NCBI RefSeq assembly: GCF_029167105.1
Contig: NZ_JARFML010000004.1
Span: 62,001-126,000, forward strand
Reading direction: 5' to 3'
Length of the DNA: 64,000 bases
Origin: Bradyrhizobium yuanmingense
GTDB taxonomy: Bacteria > Pseudomonadota > Alphaproteobacteria > Rhizobiales > Xanthobacteraceae
Shown: positions 1 to 8,805 of the stretch, piece by piece
Layout: each line of letters begins with the position of its first letter
Position numbering within the stretch: the first letter of the stretch is position 1
Position numbers and translations under genes: made by a program
Notes under the pieces: model-generated
Databases searched by the model: none
The model's input: only the letters and a program-made list of their open reading frames with translations
Told to the model about the DNA's origin: nothing

Positions 1-138
1 CCGGACCCGGGGCCGGATACGACTTCCCACGGAGACTTCCAGGAGAGCACGAAAATAACCCGTCCGGATATTGTGGAGGCGCTGAAATCGCGGCATCAAC
101 ACCGCTGCAATGAGACGATATACCGCTTGCGACGATGA
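1..138 (+). CDS. Possible C-terminal end of an upstream gene (partial)
   Basis: Frame 1 is open from the window edge to a TGA at 136-138 that shares the ATGA sequence with the start of the following kinase gene. It would encode the last 45 residues of a hydrophilic, basic protein ending in TIYRLRR. The 4-bp overlap is typical of translationally coupled genes, which is the main reason to list it. Third-position GC is only moderate, and no domain is recognisable, so it may simply be an open stretch of leader DNA. Confidence 0.3.
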   Translation, partial: PDPGPDTTSHGDFQESTKITRPDIVEALKSRHQHRCNETIYRLRR

Positions 139-2045
139 CGAATCTTGATCGGCCCACGGGTTCATCCATGAGCCGTGCCGGCTTGCGGTTCTCCTCCGCG
201 GTCCTTGCCTTCGCGGTCTTCATGATCGACGTGCTGACGCCGCTCGAGGGCGCGGTCGCGGTCCTCTATGTCGTCGCTATCCTGCTTGCGGCGAGGACGA
301 ACCGGCGCAGCGACATCATCGTCGCCGCGACCGGCTGCGTCGTCCTGACCATCACCGCCTATCTGCTGTCGCACTATCTGGAGGCGATCACCTCGCCAGC
401 CCTTCGCGCGCTGGTGAGCCTCGCCGCGATCGGGATCACGACCTTGCTGGTGCTGCAGAATCAGGCGGCGACGACGCGCCTTGCGGCGCAGGCACGCCTG
501 CTCAATCTCTCGCATGATATGATCTTCGTCAGGGATCGCAGCGGCGTGATCACGTTCTGGAATAAGACCGCGGAGCAGACCTACGGCTGGGCGGCCGACG
601 AGGCGCTCGGGCAACTCGCCGACAAGCTGCTGCGAACGAACTATCCCGGCCGGCGGGAAGCCATCGAGGCCGGCCTGCTCGATACCGGACGATGGGAAGG
701 CAGGGTGGAGCAACGGACCAAGGCCGGCGCCGTGCTCACCGTCGATGCCCGATGGGCCCTCCAGCATGACCATCTCGGCACACCCGTCGGGGTGCTCGAA
801 ACCCATACCGACGTCACCGACCGCGTGGCGGCGCACAGCGCCCTGGTGCAGAGCGAGCAGCGATACCGGCGGATGTTCGATGCAAGCCGGATCGGCGTCG
901 TCGAGGAGGACTGGAGCGGACTGCGGACGGCGCTGGATTCGCTACGGACCGAAGGGGTGGACCTTGGCGATCATCTGGCACGAAATCCCGATTTCGTCGC
1001 TCATGCCCGCGGCCTCGCCAGGATTATCGACGTTAATCCGGCCATGCAGGCGATGGCAGGGGCGAGCAGCTCTACCGCCTTCATCGAGAACGTGGACAAG
1101 CTGCTGGGCGAGAACGATCGCAGTTTCCTCGACGCGCTGGTCGCATTTGCCGAAGGACAACGGTTCCACGAAGGAGAAACCCAGCTCGTGCGTATCGACG
1201 GGGCCAAGGTGCCCGTGCTGTTCACGATCACGTTTCCGCCAGGATCGGACGGGGATCAAAGCGTGCTCGTCTTCGTGGTCGATATCACCGAGCGCAAGCA
1301 GGCTCAGGATGCGCTGCTCGCGGCGCAAGCCGAGCTGGCCCATGCCGCGCGCGTCGCGACCCTCGGCGAACTCAGCGCGTCCATTGCGCACGAGGTGAAC
1401 CAGCCGCTGGCGGCGATCGTCACCAGCGGCGAAGCCGGCTTGCGGTGGCTGCGGCGGGACGTCCCCGATCTCAAGGAGGTGGCGACGACGATTGGCCATG
1501 TCGTCGCCCAGGGCCGCCGCGCCAGCGAGATCGTGACCCGCATCCGGACCTTCCTGAAGAAGGCTTCACCCCAGCAGGATTTGCTGCAGATCGGGGAGGT
1601 CATCGAGGAGGCGACGGCCCTCGTCGCGCGCGAGCTCGCGAAGGACGATGTCGTCCTCATCGTCGAGGCGAGGCACGGCCTGCCGCCGGTTCGCGGCGAT
1701 CGGATCCAGCTGCAGCAGGTCCTGGTCAATCTTCTCGTCAATGCCGGCCAGGCCATGTCGGGCCAGTCCGGTTCCCGAACCATCACGCTGCGCGCCGGCA
1801 TCGTGGATAGCGAGGCCCTCGCCATCACGGTCCAGGATAACGGCCCGGGAATTCATCCTGATGACCTGCCGCGCCTGTTCGATCCGTTCTTCACGACGAA
1901 GGAGGGTGGGATGGGCATGGGGCTTGCCATCTGCCGGACGACGGTGGAAGCTCACGGCGGCCGGTTGTCGGTGGCCAGCCCCACGGGTTCGGGAGCGACA
2001 TTCCAACTGACATTGCCATATAGCCAAGTCCACTATTCGCCATGA
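135..2045 (+). CDS. Membrane-anchored PAS-PAS sensor histidine kinase
   Basis: A sensor kinase of 636 residues. Residues about 18-110 hold several hydrophobic segments that anchor it in the inner membrane. A first PAS domain spans about 118-230 and a second about 240-390. The second has an inserted helical stretch (EGVDLGDHLARNPDF) also present in the kinase at 18528. The HisKA motif SIAHEVNQPLAAI puts the phospho-accepting histidine at about 419. An ATPase domain with DNGPGI and the G-box GGMGMGLAI follows. This HisKA type (GELSASIAHEVNQPL) is common in rhizobial FixL-like kinases, but no heme-PAS signature was identified, so the signal is unknown. The next gene, a FixJ-type regulator, overlaps by 4 bp and is the obvious partner. 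An internal ATG at codon 12 is an alternative start. Confidence 0.9.
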   Translation: MTNLDRPTGSSMSRAGLRFSSAVLAFAVFMIDVLTPLEGAVAVLYVVAILLAARTNRRSDIIVAATGCVVLTITAYLLSHYLEAITSPALRALVSLAAIGITTLLVLQNQAATTRLAAQARLLNLSHDMIFVRDRSGVITFWNKTAEQTYGWAADEALGQLADKLLRTNYPGRREAIEAGLLDTGRWEGRVEQRTKAGAVLTVDARWALQHDHLGTPVGVLETHTDVTDRVAAHSALVQSEQRYRRMFDASRIGVVEEDWSGLRTALDSLRTEGVDLGDHLARNPDFVAHARGLARIIDVNPAMQAMAGASSSTAFIENVDKLLGENDRSFLDALVAFAEGQRFHEGETQLVRIDGAKVPVLFTITFPPGSDGDQSVLVFVVDITERKQAQDALLAAQAELAHAARVATLGELSASIAHEVNQPLAAIVTSGEAGLRWLRRDVPDLKEVATTIGHVVAQGRRASEIVTRIRTFLKKASPQQDLLQIGEVIEEATALVARELAKDDVVLIVEARHGLPPVRGDRIQLQQVLVNLLVNAGQAMSGQSGSRTITLRAGIVDSEALAITVQDNGPGIHPDDLPRLFDPFFTTKEGGMGMGLAICRTTVEAHGGRLSVASPTGSGATFQLTLPYSQVHYSP

Positions 2046-2713
2046 CACGACCAAACCAGGCTTCGCCGCCCGCGCACCCCTCCAGCGCGACTGTCATCAT
2101 TGTCGACGACGATGCCGGCATCCGCGCCTCGCTCGACAGCCTGTTCCGATCCGTGGGCCTCGAGACGCGCCTGTTCGGCTCGCCGGCGGAACTGCTCGGC
2201 GGCTCGCTGCCCGACGGCCCAGGCTGCATCGTGCTCGACGTCCGCCTCCCCGGCGGGAGCGGGCTCGATCTCCAGAACCAGCTCGTCCGACAGGGCATCA
2301 GCCATCCGATCATCTTCATGACGGGCCATGGGGACATTCCGATGTCAGTGCGCGCCATGAAGGCCGGCGCTGTCGATTTCCTCTCCAAGCCGTTTCGCGA
2401 TCAGGACATGCTCGATGCCGTGTCGGCCGCGCTCGAACGCGATGCGCAGCACCGCGCCGAAGCTGCAACCAAGGAGGACATCCGCGTCCAGTACGAGACC
2501 TTGACGGCGCGCGAGCGCGAGGTGATGAGCCATGTCACCGCCGGCTTGATGAACAAGCAGGTCGCCGCCCTGATCGGCCTCAGCGAGATCACGGTCAAGA
2601 TCCACCGCGGGAACGTCATGCGCAAGATGGGGGTCCGGTCACTGGCCGATCTCGTCCGCAAGGCGGAGGCGCTCAGGGCATCCCAAACCCGCAAGACTAC
2701 GGATCACACCTGA
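2042..2713 (+). CDS. FixJ/NarL-type response regulator
   Basis: A response regulator of 223 residues. The receiver domain (about 17-132) carries the acidic VDDD pocket and the phospho-acceptor aspartate at about 66 (CIVLDVRLP), with the conserved lysine in LSKPF. A LuxR-type DNA-binding domain (about 155-215) begins LTAREREVM and contains KQVAALIGLSEITVKIH. The start codon overlaps the kinase stop (ATGA), so the two are almost certainly translated together as a two-component pair. By analogy with FixJ it would bind DNA as a phosphorylated dimer. Target genes cannot be read from the sequence; the receiver protein and AraC gene downstream are candidates only because of proximity. Confidence 0.93.
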   Translation: MTRPNQASPPAHPSSATVIIVDDDAGIRASLDSLFRSVGLETRLFGSPAELLGGSLPDGPGCIVLDVRLPGGSGLDLQNQLVRQGISHPIIFMTGHGDIPMSVRAMKAGAVDFLSKPFRDQDMLDAVSAALERDAQHRAEAATKEDIRVQYETLTAREREVMSHVTAGLMNKQVAALIGLSEITVKIHRGNVMRKMGVRSLADLVRKAEALRASQTRKTTDHT

Positions 2714-2813
2714 GTATAATTCCGGCGGCACCGCTCCCGGTGCATAAGGCGCCATCGGCCGCGCAAAGGGAGCTGCCCTCCTTGCGGAACACCGCGGTCA
2801 GGATTGTCTGCCA

Positions 2814-3191
2814 ATGGCCAAAACCCCGGTGATCGCGATCGTGGATGACGACGAAGGCGTTCGCGCATCGCTTGCGAGCCTGGTGCGTTCGCTCGGCTAC
2901 GATGCCGAGGCCTATGAGTCCGGCGTGGACTTTCTGCGGAAGGCACCGGAAGATGATCCGGCCTGCATGATCGCCGACGTCCAGATGCCAGTCATCACCG
3001 GCGATGAGCTTCAGGCACAGCTGATCGCTTCCGGCAGGCGCTTTCCCATCATCTTCATGACGGCATTTCCGAGCGAATCCGTGCGTCAGCGCGTGATGGC
3101 GGCGGGCGCGCATTGCTATCTCGGCAAGCCTTCCAGCGGCGACGAGATCATCCGTTGCCTTGAACAGGCGCTGGCAGGCCAGGCGCCGTAG
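2814..3191 (+). CDS. Stand-alone receiver-domain protein (FixJ N-domain type)
   Basis: This 125-residue protein is only a receiver domain, with the acidic pair IVDDDEG, the phosphorylatable aspartate at about 55 (MIADVQMP) and the lysine in LGKPSS. It has no DNA-binding or enzymatic output. Such proteins usually act as phosphate sinks or as protein-interaction switches. It follows the two-component pair by 100 bp on the same strand, so it may compete with the FixJ-type regulator for phosphate from the same kinase. That competition is an inference. Confidence 0.88.
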   Translation: MAKTPVIAIVDDDEGVRASLASLVRSLGYDAEAYESGVDFLRKAPEDDPACMIADVQMPVITGDELQAQLIASGRRFPIIFMTAFPSESVRQRVMAAGAHCYLGKPSSGDEIIRCLEQALAGQAP

Positions 3192-3460
3192 CCCATACGC
3201 CCGTCTTGCGCGCGACGGCCTTCTCTTGCGGCCAATCAGACGTGCATTCCGGAAACCGGGTTGGTGGATCGGAAATATCCCCTTGGTTCAATTCAGCTTT
3301 TTCGCGGCATGCGGTCGGACTCTCCGCATTTGCAAAATCTAACACCGCTTAAGCATCCTTAACGAGCCTTGCGGTGATATCGCACCTATCGTTGGGCATC
3401 GATCATTTGCATTCCGCAGCCACCACGACGGCGACGGAATCCGGGACACGGGGACGAACG

Positions 3461-4471
3461 ATGCTCACTGATATGCAAGCGGCCGGCGCCCGGTCGATCT
3501 ATCAACCCAGCTGCCGCGAACCTGCCTCCCCGCAGGAGATTCGCGCCATTCCCCTCGAACGGAGGTGGCGTCAGCCCGGTCAACGGGCCGGCGCCGCGCC
3601 CGACGACATCACGATCTCGCGCTGGACCTGTACGCAAACCGGCATAAGGCACGAAGACGCGACGACGCCCGCGGACCAATACTTCGTTGCCATCGCCTTG
3701 AAGGCGACGCGCATCAAGCTGAGCAGAGGCCGTCACGCCATCTTCGACGGCGTCATGCCGGCGGGCACGCTGTATGTCGGCGCCCCGTCGAAGCAACTCA
3801 GTGCGCAGTTCTGCGCGCCTTGCGATTTCCTCCACTTCCACGTCTCGGCCAGCAGCTATTTTCCGCCTCTGCACCCTGGAGCGGGAGCTAGCTCGGCCGA
3901 TGGTCTCAACGACCTCATCCTGCTCCGCGATCCCTTCGCCGAGCAGCTTGCGAAAGCGCTGACCCAACGCGGCCACTCGGCCGACCGGGAATTCGCGCAC
4001 TGCATCGGCCAGACGCTGGCCATGCACCTTGCCCGGCGCGAGCTGCCGCACGCGCGCGTGAATGCCTTGCCGAAATGGCGGCTGCGGCGGGTCAAGGAAT
4101 ATATCGGCACGCACTTCGACCACTGCATCGGCCTGTACGAGCTTGCCAAGGTCGCAGGACTGTCCCGGATGCATTTCGCGGCCCAGTTTCGCGCCGCGAC
4201 CGGATACCGGCCGCGCGAATATCTGCTGCATCAGCGCATCGAGCGTGCGAAATCGCTGCTGTCGAATTCCGAGACGGCCCTCGCCGAGGTGGCGCTGACC
4301 GTCGGCTTCTGCACGCAAGCGCATTTCTCTACGGTCTTCAAGCGGATCACCGGTGACACGCCCGCGCGGTGGCGCTGCGCCAACCGGAACGCATCAGTTG
4401 CGCTCAGGCTGTCGGATCCGGTTTCGACATCGAAAACCGTGACTCACGTGCTGCCTGCCGACTTCTCGTGA
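3461..4471 (+). CDS. AraC-family transcriptional regulator
   Basis: A regulator of 336 residues from the ATG at 3461, chosen because a GGGGA ribosome-binding site lies 6-7 nt upstream; a GTG at 3374 would add 29 residues. The C-terminal 100 residues form the double helix-turn-helix of AraC proteins, including YELAKVAGLSRMHFAAQF and a second helix ending FSTVFKRITGDTPARW. The N-terminal region (about 1-210) has no recognisable cupin fingerprint and is presumably the ligand or partner domain. Neighbours are the two-component genes upstream and the convergent malonate decarboxylase operon downstream. Control of that operon is possible but not shown. Confidence 0.87.
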   Translation: MLTDMQAAGARSIYQPSCREPASPQEIRAIPLERRWRQPGQRAGAAPDDITISRWTCTQTGIRHEDATTPADQYFVAIALKATRIKLSRGRHAIFDGVMPAGTLYVGAPSKQLSAQFCAPCDFLHFHVSASSYFPPLHPGAGASSADGLNDLILLRDPFAEQLAKALTQRGHSADREFAHCIGQTLAMHLARRELPHARVNALPKWRLRRVKEYIGTHFDHCIGLYELAKVAGLSRMHFAAQFRAATGYRPREYLLHQRIERAKSLLSNSETALAEVALTVGFCTQAHFSTVFKRITGDTPARWRCANRNASVALRLSDPVSTSKTVTHVLPADFS

Positions 4472-4540
4472 ATCATGCGAAATGAGAAATAGCCGGGATA
4501 CGTGAAATACTTCTGTTATGAGATCGGCGATGCTGTGCGT

Positions 4541-4640
4541 ATTAGTGACTAAGACCCCCAAGTCACCGCTCGAGCCTCCCTCCTCCCTGGGCATACGAGC
4601 ATTTCGGGGCCGTCCTCCCCAAAGGACGGCCCCCTTTTTC
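4541..4640 (+). ncRNA. Candidate trans-acting sRNA, alpha-r14-like, with anti-Shine-Dalgarno loop
   Basis: Three consecutive hairpins can be drawn. Hairpin 1 pairs GTGACT (4545-4550) with AGTCAC (4561-4566), with a C-rich loop. Hairpin 2 pairs GCTCG (4568-4572) with CGAGC (4596-4600), and its loop carries CCTCCTCCC at 4579-4587, complementary to Shine-Dalgarno sequences. Hairpin 3 is a strong intrinsic terminator (4606-4639). This order and the CCUCCUCCC loop match what is described for the alpha-r14 sRNA family of rhizobia, which repress translation of many mRNAs. No clear -35/-10 pair was found, so the 5' end is approximate, and the region could instead be the 3' UTR of the AraC mRNA. Confidence 0.6.
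4606..4639 (+). terminator. Rho-independent terminator
   Basis: A perfect 10-bp stem GGGGCCGTCC / GGACGGCCCC (4606-4615 and 4624-4633) with an 8-nt loop is followed by CTTTTT on the plus strand. It ends the AraC transcript and the candidate sRNA. It lacks a T tract on the minus strand, so it is not the terminator of the convergent mdc operon. Confidence 0.9.
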
Positions 4641-4657
4641 CGCCGGCGCAGCCTTAG

Positions 4658-5593
4658 CTAGGCGTTCAGATAACGCGCAAGCCAGGCGCGGACGCCCTGA
4701 AGACTCCTGAAATCATCCAACGCGCGCGCCGGAAGCGTGGGCGCGATTTCGGCCGCCATTCTGCTCAGCGCATGACCCGGACCGAGTTCGAGAAAGCCCG
4801 TCGCGCCCGCTTCGACGCAGGCTTGCAGGCAATCGGCCCATTGCACCGTGTGCGAGATCTGCGCCGCAAGCTTGTCGAGGCCGCTCTCGGCCGCGAGCAC
4901 CGGAGCGGCATCAATGCCGCTCAGAATGCGCACACCGGCCCGCGGCGGGAATGTCACCGGCGTCTGGCGCAAGGCCTCACGAAAGACCGACGATGCTTCT
5001 GCTAGTCGCCTCGTATGGGAGGCGACCTCGACCGGCAGGACGCCTACCCTTGCGGCGTGCATCGCCCGCGCTTCGCTGGCAACTCCGTTCAGCGCCGCGC
5101 GACCACCCCCAATGACAAACCCATCGCCCGGATTGACGATGGCGATCGCTGCGCCATGGCGATCGCAGAGGCGATCGAGCTCCTCTCGCGAAAGACCGCG
5201 GACGAAGATCAACCCGTCGTCGGCGCTCGTGGCCGCATCCATGGCCTCGGCGCGGCGCGCCACCAGATCGAGCGTGGCGGTCGCATCGAACAAGCCGCCG
5301 ACACCCCAGGCCGCGAGTTCGCCGACACTGTAACCGGCAATGATGACGCCCCGTGAAACGGCATCTGCGAGCGCGGCCACCGCCGCGAGCGGCTGCAAGG
5401 TGCAGAGAATCTGGCCAGCGCGATTGCGATGCAGAGCCTCAGCACCTTCGGCGTGGACGAATTCGCGCGGATCCCTGCCGAGCAATGCCGCCGCATGTCC
5501 AAACAGACGCGCGGCCTCAGGCGCATCGCCCGTCAGGTCGAACATGTTCGGGTGCTGACTGCCTTGCCCCGAACAGAGGATCGCCAGCGTCAT
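4658..5593 (-). CDS. mdcH: Malonate decarboxylase malonyl-CoA:ACP transferase MdcH
   Basis: MdcH transfers malonyl from malonyl-CoA to the MdcC carrier protein, priming the enzyme complex. The protein is FabD-like: CSGQGSQ near the N-terminus, and the nucleophile motif GYSVGE with its serine at about position 89-91. SHTRRL and LGPGHALSRM follow near the C-terminus. Length (311 residues) fits the family. The ATG at 5593 has AGGCGG upstream; an in-frame GTG at 5599 is the alternative. It is the last gene of the mdc operon, 9 bp after the mdcF stop codon. Confidence 0.9.
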   Translation of the reverse strand: MTLAILCSGQGSQHPNMFDLTGDAPEAARLFGHAAALLGRDPREFVHAEGAEALHRNRAGQILCTLQPLAAVAALADAVSRGVIIAGYSVGELAAWGVGGLFDATATLDLVARRAEAMDAATSADDGLIFVRGLSREELDRLCDRHGAAIAIVNPGDGFVIGGGRAALNGVASEARAMHAARVGVLPVEVASHTRRLAEASSVFREALRQTPVTFPPRAGVRILSGIDAAPVLAAESGLDKLAAQISHTVQWADCLQACVEAGATGFLELGPGHALSRMAAEIAPTLPARALDDFRSLQGVRAWLARYLNA

Positions 5594-5602
5594 GGTCACC
5601 GC

Positions 5603-6553
5603 CTAGTGAGGAAAGAGCGTTGCGATCGCAATCGCCAGGGTCGCGACACTGAATCCCGTGCTGGCGATGACCATTGATCCCACGGTCGCGGAATCCAATC
5701 GGTAGTTGACCGCAAACAGAATGCCGAAGAAACCCGACGGCAATGCCGCAAGCAGAATCGCCGTCTTGGCGGCATCAGGACCGAGATGAAAGCCATATGC
5801 GATTGCGATTGCGAACAAGGGACGCAGGATGTCCGCAGCTCCCGTCGCCGCAACAACCCGCCAATCGATCCGCAGCGACTGGGCCGACAGCACGAGACCG
5901 GTCAGGAACAGCGCAACGCCCGCAGCCGCATTCCCGATCAGGACGAGACAGGCATGGACAAGTGGATCGAGATTCACGTCGGACAACGAGAGCACGATCC
6001 CGAGCGCAGGCGCCCATACGACCGGCTTGGCGAACGCGCGCCCGATGGCCGTCGGGACCGGTGATGCCGGCGCATCGGTGCCACGGGCCTTGCTGGCGCT
6101 GATCTCGGCGATCACCAGGGTCAGCGTGCTGACGAGGACCGATCCGGTCGCCAGCGCGACCGCGACAGGGACGACCCCGGCCGGCCCCAGCACGGCCGAC
6201 AGGATCGGCAGACCGACACCGGCAAGATTTGGGAACGCGACCGTCAGGGCCTGCACCGCGGCATCGGACCTTGTCACCGCAAAGAATGTGCGTTCGAACC
6301 AGTACCAGGCAATGTAGATGATCAGCATCGTCACGCCGAACACGAGGAAGACTGGAACCTGATCGGTGATCCGGTCGCGCGGAGCCGATGCGGTCGCCGC
6401 GAACAGCGAGGCCGGCAGGGCGAAATCCATCACCAGCGCGTTGAGGCCCTCCACGTGACCATTGTCGACGATGCGGGCCTTGCCTGCGACGAACCCGAGC
6501 AGCAGGACGAAGAAGACCGGCACCAGCGCCATCAATATGACGTTCGACGTCAT
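5603..6553 (-). CDS. mdcF: Malonate transporter MdcF (auxin efflux carrier family)
   Basis: A 316-residue integral membrane protein with about ten hydrophobic segments spread over its whole length, organised as two halves in the manner of the auxin efflux carrier (AEC) superfamily. The half-site motifs NLAGVGLPILS and ALPSGFFGILFAVNY are visible. AEC proteins in malonate operons are taken to be malonate importers. Its start overlaps the mdcB stop by 4 bp, which supports that role here. Direction of transport and substrate are inferred from context. Confidence 0.85.
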   Translation of the reverse strand: MTSNVILMALVPVFFVLLLGFVAGKARIVDNGHVEGLNALVMDFALPASLFAATASAPRDRITDQVPVFLVFGVTMLIIYIAWYWFERTFFAVTRSDAAVQALTVAFPNLAGVGLPILSAVLGPAGVVPVAVALATGSVLVSTLTLVIAEISASKARGTDAPASPVPTAIGRAFAKPVVWAPALGIVLSLSDVNLDPLVHACLVLIGNAAAGVALFLTGLVLSAQSLRIDWRVVAATGAADILRPLFAIAIAYGFHLGPDAAKTAILLAALPSGFFGILFAVNYRLDSATVGSMVIASTGFSVATLAIAIATLFPH

Positions 6554-7431
6554 GGGCTCAACGCCTCATGGGCGTCGACGAAGAGCGTCATCGCCAACAG
6601 ATCGGCCGATCCACCCGGGCTGAGACGACGGGTGACGAAGCTCTCGTGGATCGTTTGCGCCCGCGCACGCCAGCCGGGCGCAGAAACGCCGCCGCAAGCG
6701 ATGAAGCGCCGCGCCTCCTCATGGGCGAAGCGAAGGCCGTCGAGCCCGCCGCGATGCAGGAGGTTGGTGTCTTCAACCGATGCGATCAGCGCAAAGCACG
6801 CCTCGATCCGGGCGGCTTCCCTATCCTCCAGCGCGACAGACCTGGCTCTTCGCAGGGCCGGCAGACCGATCCGGTAGACGCTGGGAAAACCCGTCGCGGC
6901 CTCAATGCGCGCACCGCCGGCACGAAAGCGGCGGCGCGCGACGCTGCCATGGCTGTGCAGCAACACCGGACCATCGAGGATGCTATCGCTCCACAGACGT
7001 GCCACCGTATCGCCGAGCGAAAGCGCCGGATCGACTAAGCCGCCGGCTTTCGCGCCGGCCGCCGCGCACAGCAGGCCAAGCCCGAAGATCGCGCCGCGAT
7101 GCGTGTTGACGCCTGCAGTCGCGGCGAACATCGCGCGTTCCGCCTCAAGGCCGATGATCCGCAGGCGCCCCATGCCGCAGCCGACCGCGCCCGCATCGGC
7201 GAGGCGTTGCAGATGAGGACTGATCGCCGCCGCACTTAGACGGAACGTGCCCGCATCCATGTCATCGTGACTGCCATTGTCGACGTGGCTCACCAGCCCC
7301 GGCTTCGGCCAGGTTTCGAGCTCCTTGACGAGGCAGTCGGCGGCGACGGCACCGATGGCGGACACATCGGGCACAATTAATGCACGGCGCAGGATGGGCC
7401 GTACCACGCCTCTAGCGCCCATGGTGATCAT
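6550..7431 (-). CDS. mdcB: Triphosphoribosyl-dephospho-CoA synthase MdcB
   Basis: A CitG-family enzyme of 293 residues that joins ATP-derived ribose triphosphate to dephospho-CoA, giving the precursor of the MdcC prosthetic group. Family motifs are visible: PKPGLVSHVDNGSHDDMD near residue 42, GVNTHRGAIFGLGLL around 110, and VEDTNLLHRGG in the C-terminal half. It overlaps mdcG upstream and mdcF downstream by 4 bp each, so it is embedded in a translationally coupled operon. The function is well supported by motifs and context together. Confidence 0.92.
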   Translation of the reverse strand: MITMGARGVVRPILRRALIVPDVSAIGAVAADCLVKELETWPKPGLVSHVDNGSHDDMDAGTFRLSAAAISPHLQRLADAGAVGCGMGRLRIIGLEAERAMFAATAGVNTHRGAIFGLGLLCAAAGAKAGGLVDPALSLGDTVARLWSDSILDGPVLLHSHGSVARRRFRAGGARIEAATGFPSVYRIGLPALRRARSVALEDREAARIEACFALIASVEDTNLLHRGGLDGLRFAHEEARRFIACGGVSAPGWRARAQTIHESFVTRRLSPGGSADLLAMTLFVDAHEALSP

Positions 7432-8108
7432 GATGCCATCGCCCCCGAAACAAATTGATCCCTGCCGAGCAGGACCACGCGCTCGACGCTCTTGACCAGG
7501 AGCTCGCTCGCGCCGCCATGAAACTCGCGCCAGTTGACCGCGGCGCCGTCCGCATTCATCAGTTCGCCATCGAGACGCATCGGCGCGTCAGCCTCGATCG
7601 CGGCGAGGTCGGCGACGAAGCGATCGATGTCGGTTTCGCGTCGAAACTCGAACAGGACATCGAGGTCGGAACGGGCGGTCACGTAGTCGAGCCCGGTCAG
7701 CGACTGCCAGGCCAGGCTGCCGAACACGCGCCCGTCCACCGCATGCCGAATCGCAAGCGCGCCGAGCCGGTCGAGCGTCGGCCACCAATTGCGCGGCGCG
7801 TAGGCTCGCACCTGCCGCAGCACTGGCGGCCTCGCGACGTAAGTGACATGCTCGATATCAACCAGAAGAGAGATCCGCTTCTTGCCGGCCGACGGTGGCA
7901 AGGGCAGCCCCAACGCGAGGCCGCTTTCCTCGCATGCCAAAGCGCGCCGCCTGACCGTCGGCCATCTCATTTTAGGCCAGCGTGCGAGAAGGCAATCGAT
8001 CGCGAGATCCCCCCGCTCATCCAGCATCGCGCGCCAACCCGCCGGGCTGACGAAGACGAGGTCATGACGACCGGGTGGACGCTCACCGTGCTTGCAGAGC
8101 CAGGTCAC
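7428..8108 (-). CDS. mdcG: Phosphoribosyl-dephospho-CoA transferase MdcG
   Basis: MdcG attaches the phosphoribosyl-dephospho-CoA prosthetic group to the serine of MdcC. The protein has the nucleotidyltransferase-like signature GSLAWQSLTG followed by SDLDVLFEF in its second half, and the family N-terminus HDLVFVSPAGW. I place the start at a GTG at 8108, inside the end of mdcE (26-bp overlap), because longer versions would only translate mdcE out of frame. A GTG at 8114 is equally possible. No ATG is available at a sensible position, so the exact start is uncertain. The gene ends with a 4-bp overlap onto mdcB. Confidence 0.87.
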   Translation of the reverse strand: MTWLCKHGERPPGRHDLVFVSPAGWRAMLDERGDLAIDCLLARWPKMRWPTVRRRALACEESGLALGLPLPPSAGKKRISLLVDIEHVTYVARPPVLRQVRAYAPRNWWPTLDRLGALAIRHAVDGRVFGSLAWQSLTGLDYVTARSDLDVLFEFRRETDIDRFVADLAAIEADAPMRLDGELMNADGAAVNWREFHGGASELLVKSVERVVLLGRDQFVSGAMAS

Positions 8109-8805
8109 GAACACGCTCCCCGATCTCGGCGGCCTTGAGCCGGCCACCACGTTCCTTGCCGAGCATATCCCGTAGGTCCTGCACGGCCGGCATGTCCGCC
8201 AGCAAAGCCTCCAGCTGATCCGCCAGTGGCGCGGCATAGTTCCATGTCATTTGAACCGCGCCCATCTGCGCGAGATTGGACAGGCCTGGGGCGAAAACCG
8301 GTGTCGAATTCGCCTTCTGCTCCAGCGCTTCCATCGACAGCTTGGTGACCTTCGCCATCGACGGCAGATCCATCACCGCGGGGTCCGCGCCCGGAAGTCC
8401 GACCAGCACGCGGGTTGCAAGGCCCGTCGCAAGCAGCGCACCGGCGGCCGAGTGACCGTAGATCAGGCCGATGGTCGGGCGGCCGTTCATGTCCGCATAG
8501 ATCAGGACCTTCGCCAGGTGCGCAAGGAATTCGTTCAGCCCGAGCAGCTCGTCGCGCTTGCTCATGCGCTGGCTGTCGCTGTCGACCAGCACCAGGATCG
8601 GGCCGTCGTCCCGGTCGATCGACCCGAGCACATGGCCGGACAATCGGATCGCCTCGTCGACGCCCACCGCCGTCCGGTCCGCGACCCCGAGGACGAGCAT
8701 GCATGTGCCGGATCGCCGCGTCGCGGAGCCGAGAAGGACTCCCTTGTCGTTCCTGACCTGATGTCCGTCGGGAAAGAGCGCAGTCAGGATGTTATCTGGC
8801 GTCAC
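8083..8805 (-). CDS. mdcE: Malonate decarboxylase gamma subunit MdcE (co-decarboxylase)
   Basis: MdcE pairs with MdcD to decarboxylate malonyl-S-ACP to acetyl-S-ACP. The sequence resembles the carboxyltransferase alpha side of the crotonase/ClpP superfamily, with VLVDSDSQRMSKRDELLGL and LIYGHSAAGALLATGLATR. The start is a GTG at 8805, overlapping mdcD by 14 bp; the next methionine would remove the beginning of the fold. Length is 240 residues. No biotin carrier or sodium-pump subunit is present in the operon, pointing to the soluble biotin-independent enzyme type. Confidence 0.9.
   Translation of the reverse strand: MTPDNILTALFPDGHQVRNDKGVLLGSATRRSGTCMLVLGVADRTAVGVDEAIRLSGHVLGSIDRDDGPILVLVDSDSQRMSKRDELLGLNEFLAHLAKVLIYADMNGRPTIGLIYGHSAAGALLATGLATRVLVGLPGADPAVMDLPSMAKVTKLSMEALEQKANSTPVFAPGLSNLAQMGAVQMTWNYAAPLADQLEALLADMPAVQDLRDMLGKERGGRLKAAEIGERVRDLALQAR

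Noticed and set aside
3374..3460. GTG start extending the AraC protein by 29 residues
   Set aside because: The ATG at 3461 has a better ribosome-binding site and the extension shows no family resemblance.
4606..4639. Reading the hairpin as the terminator of the mdc operon
   Set aside because: The T tract exists only on the plus strand; on the minus strand the stem is followed by GAAAT.
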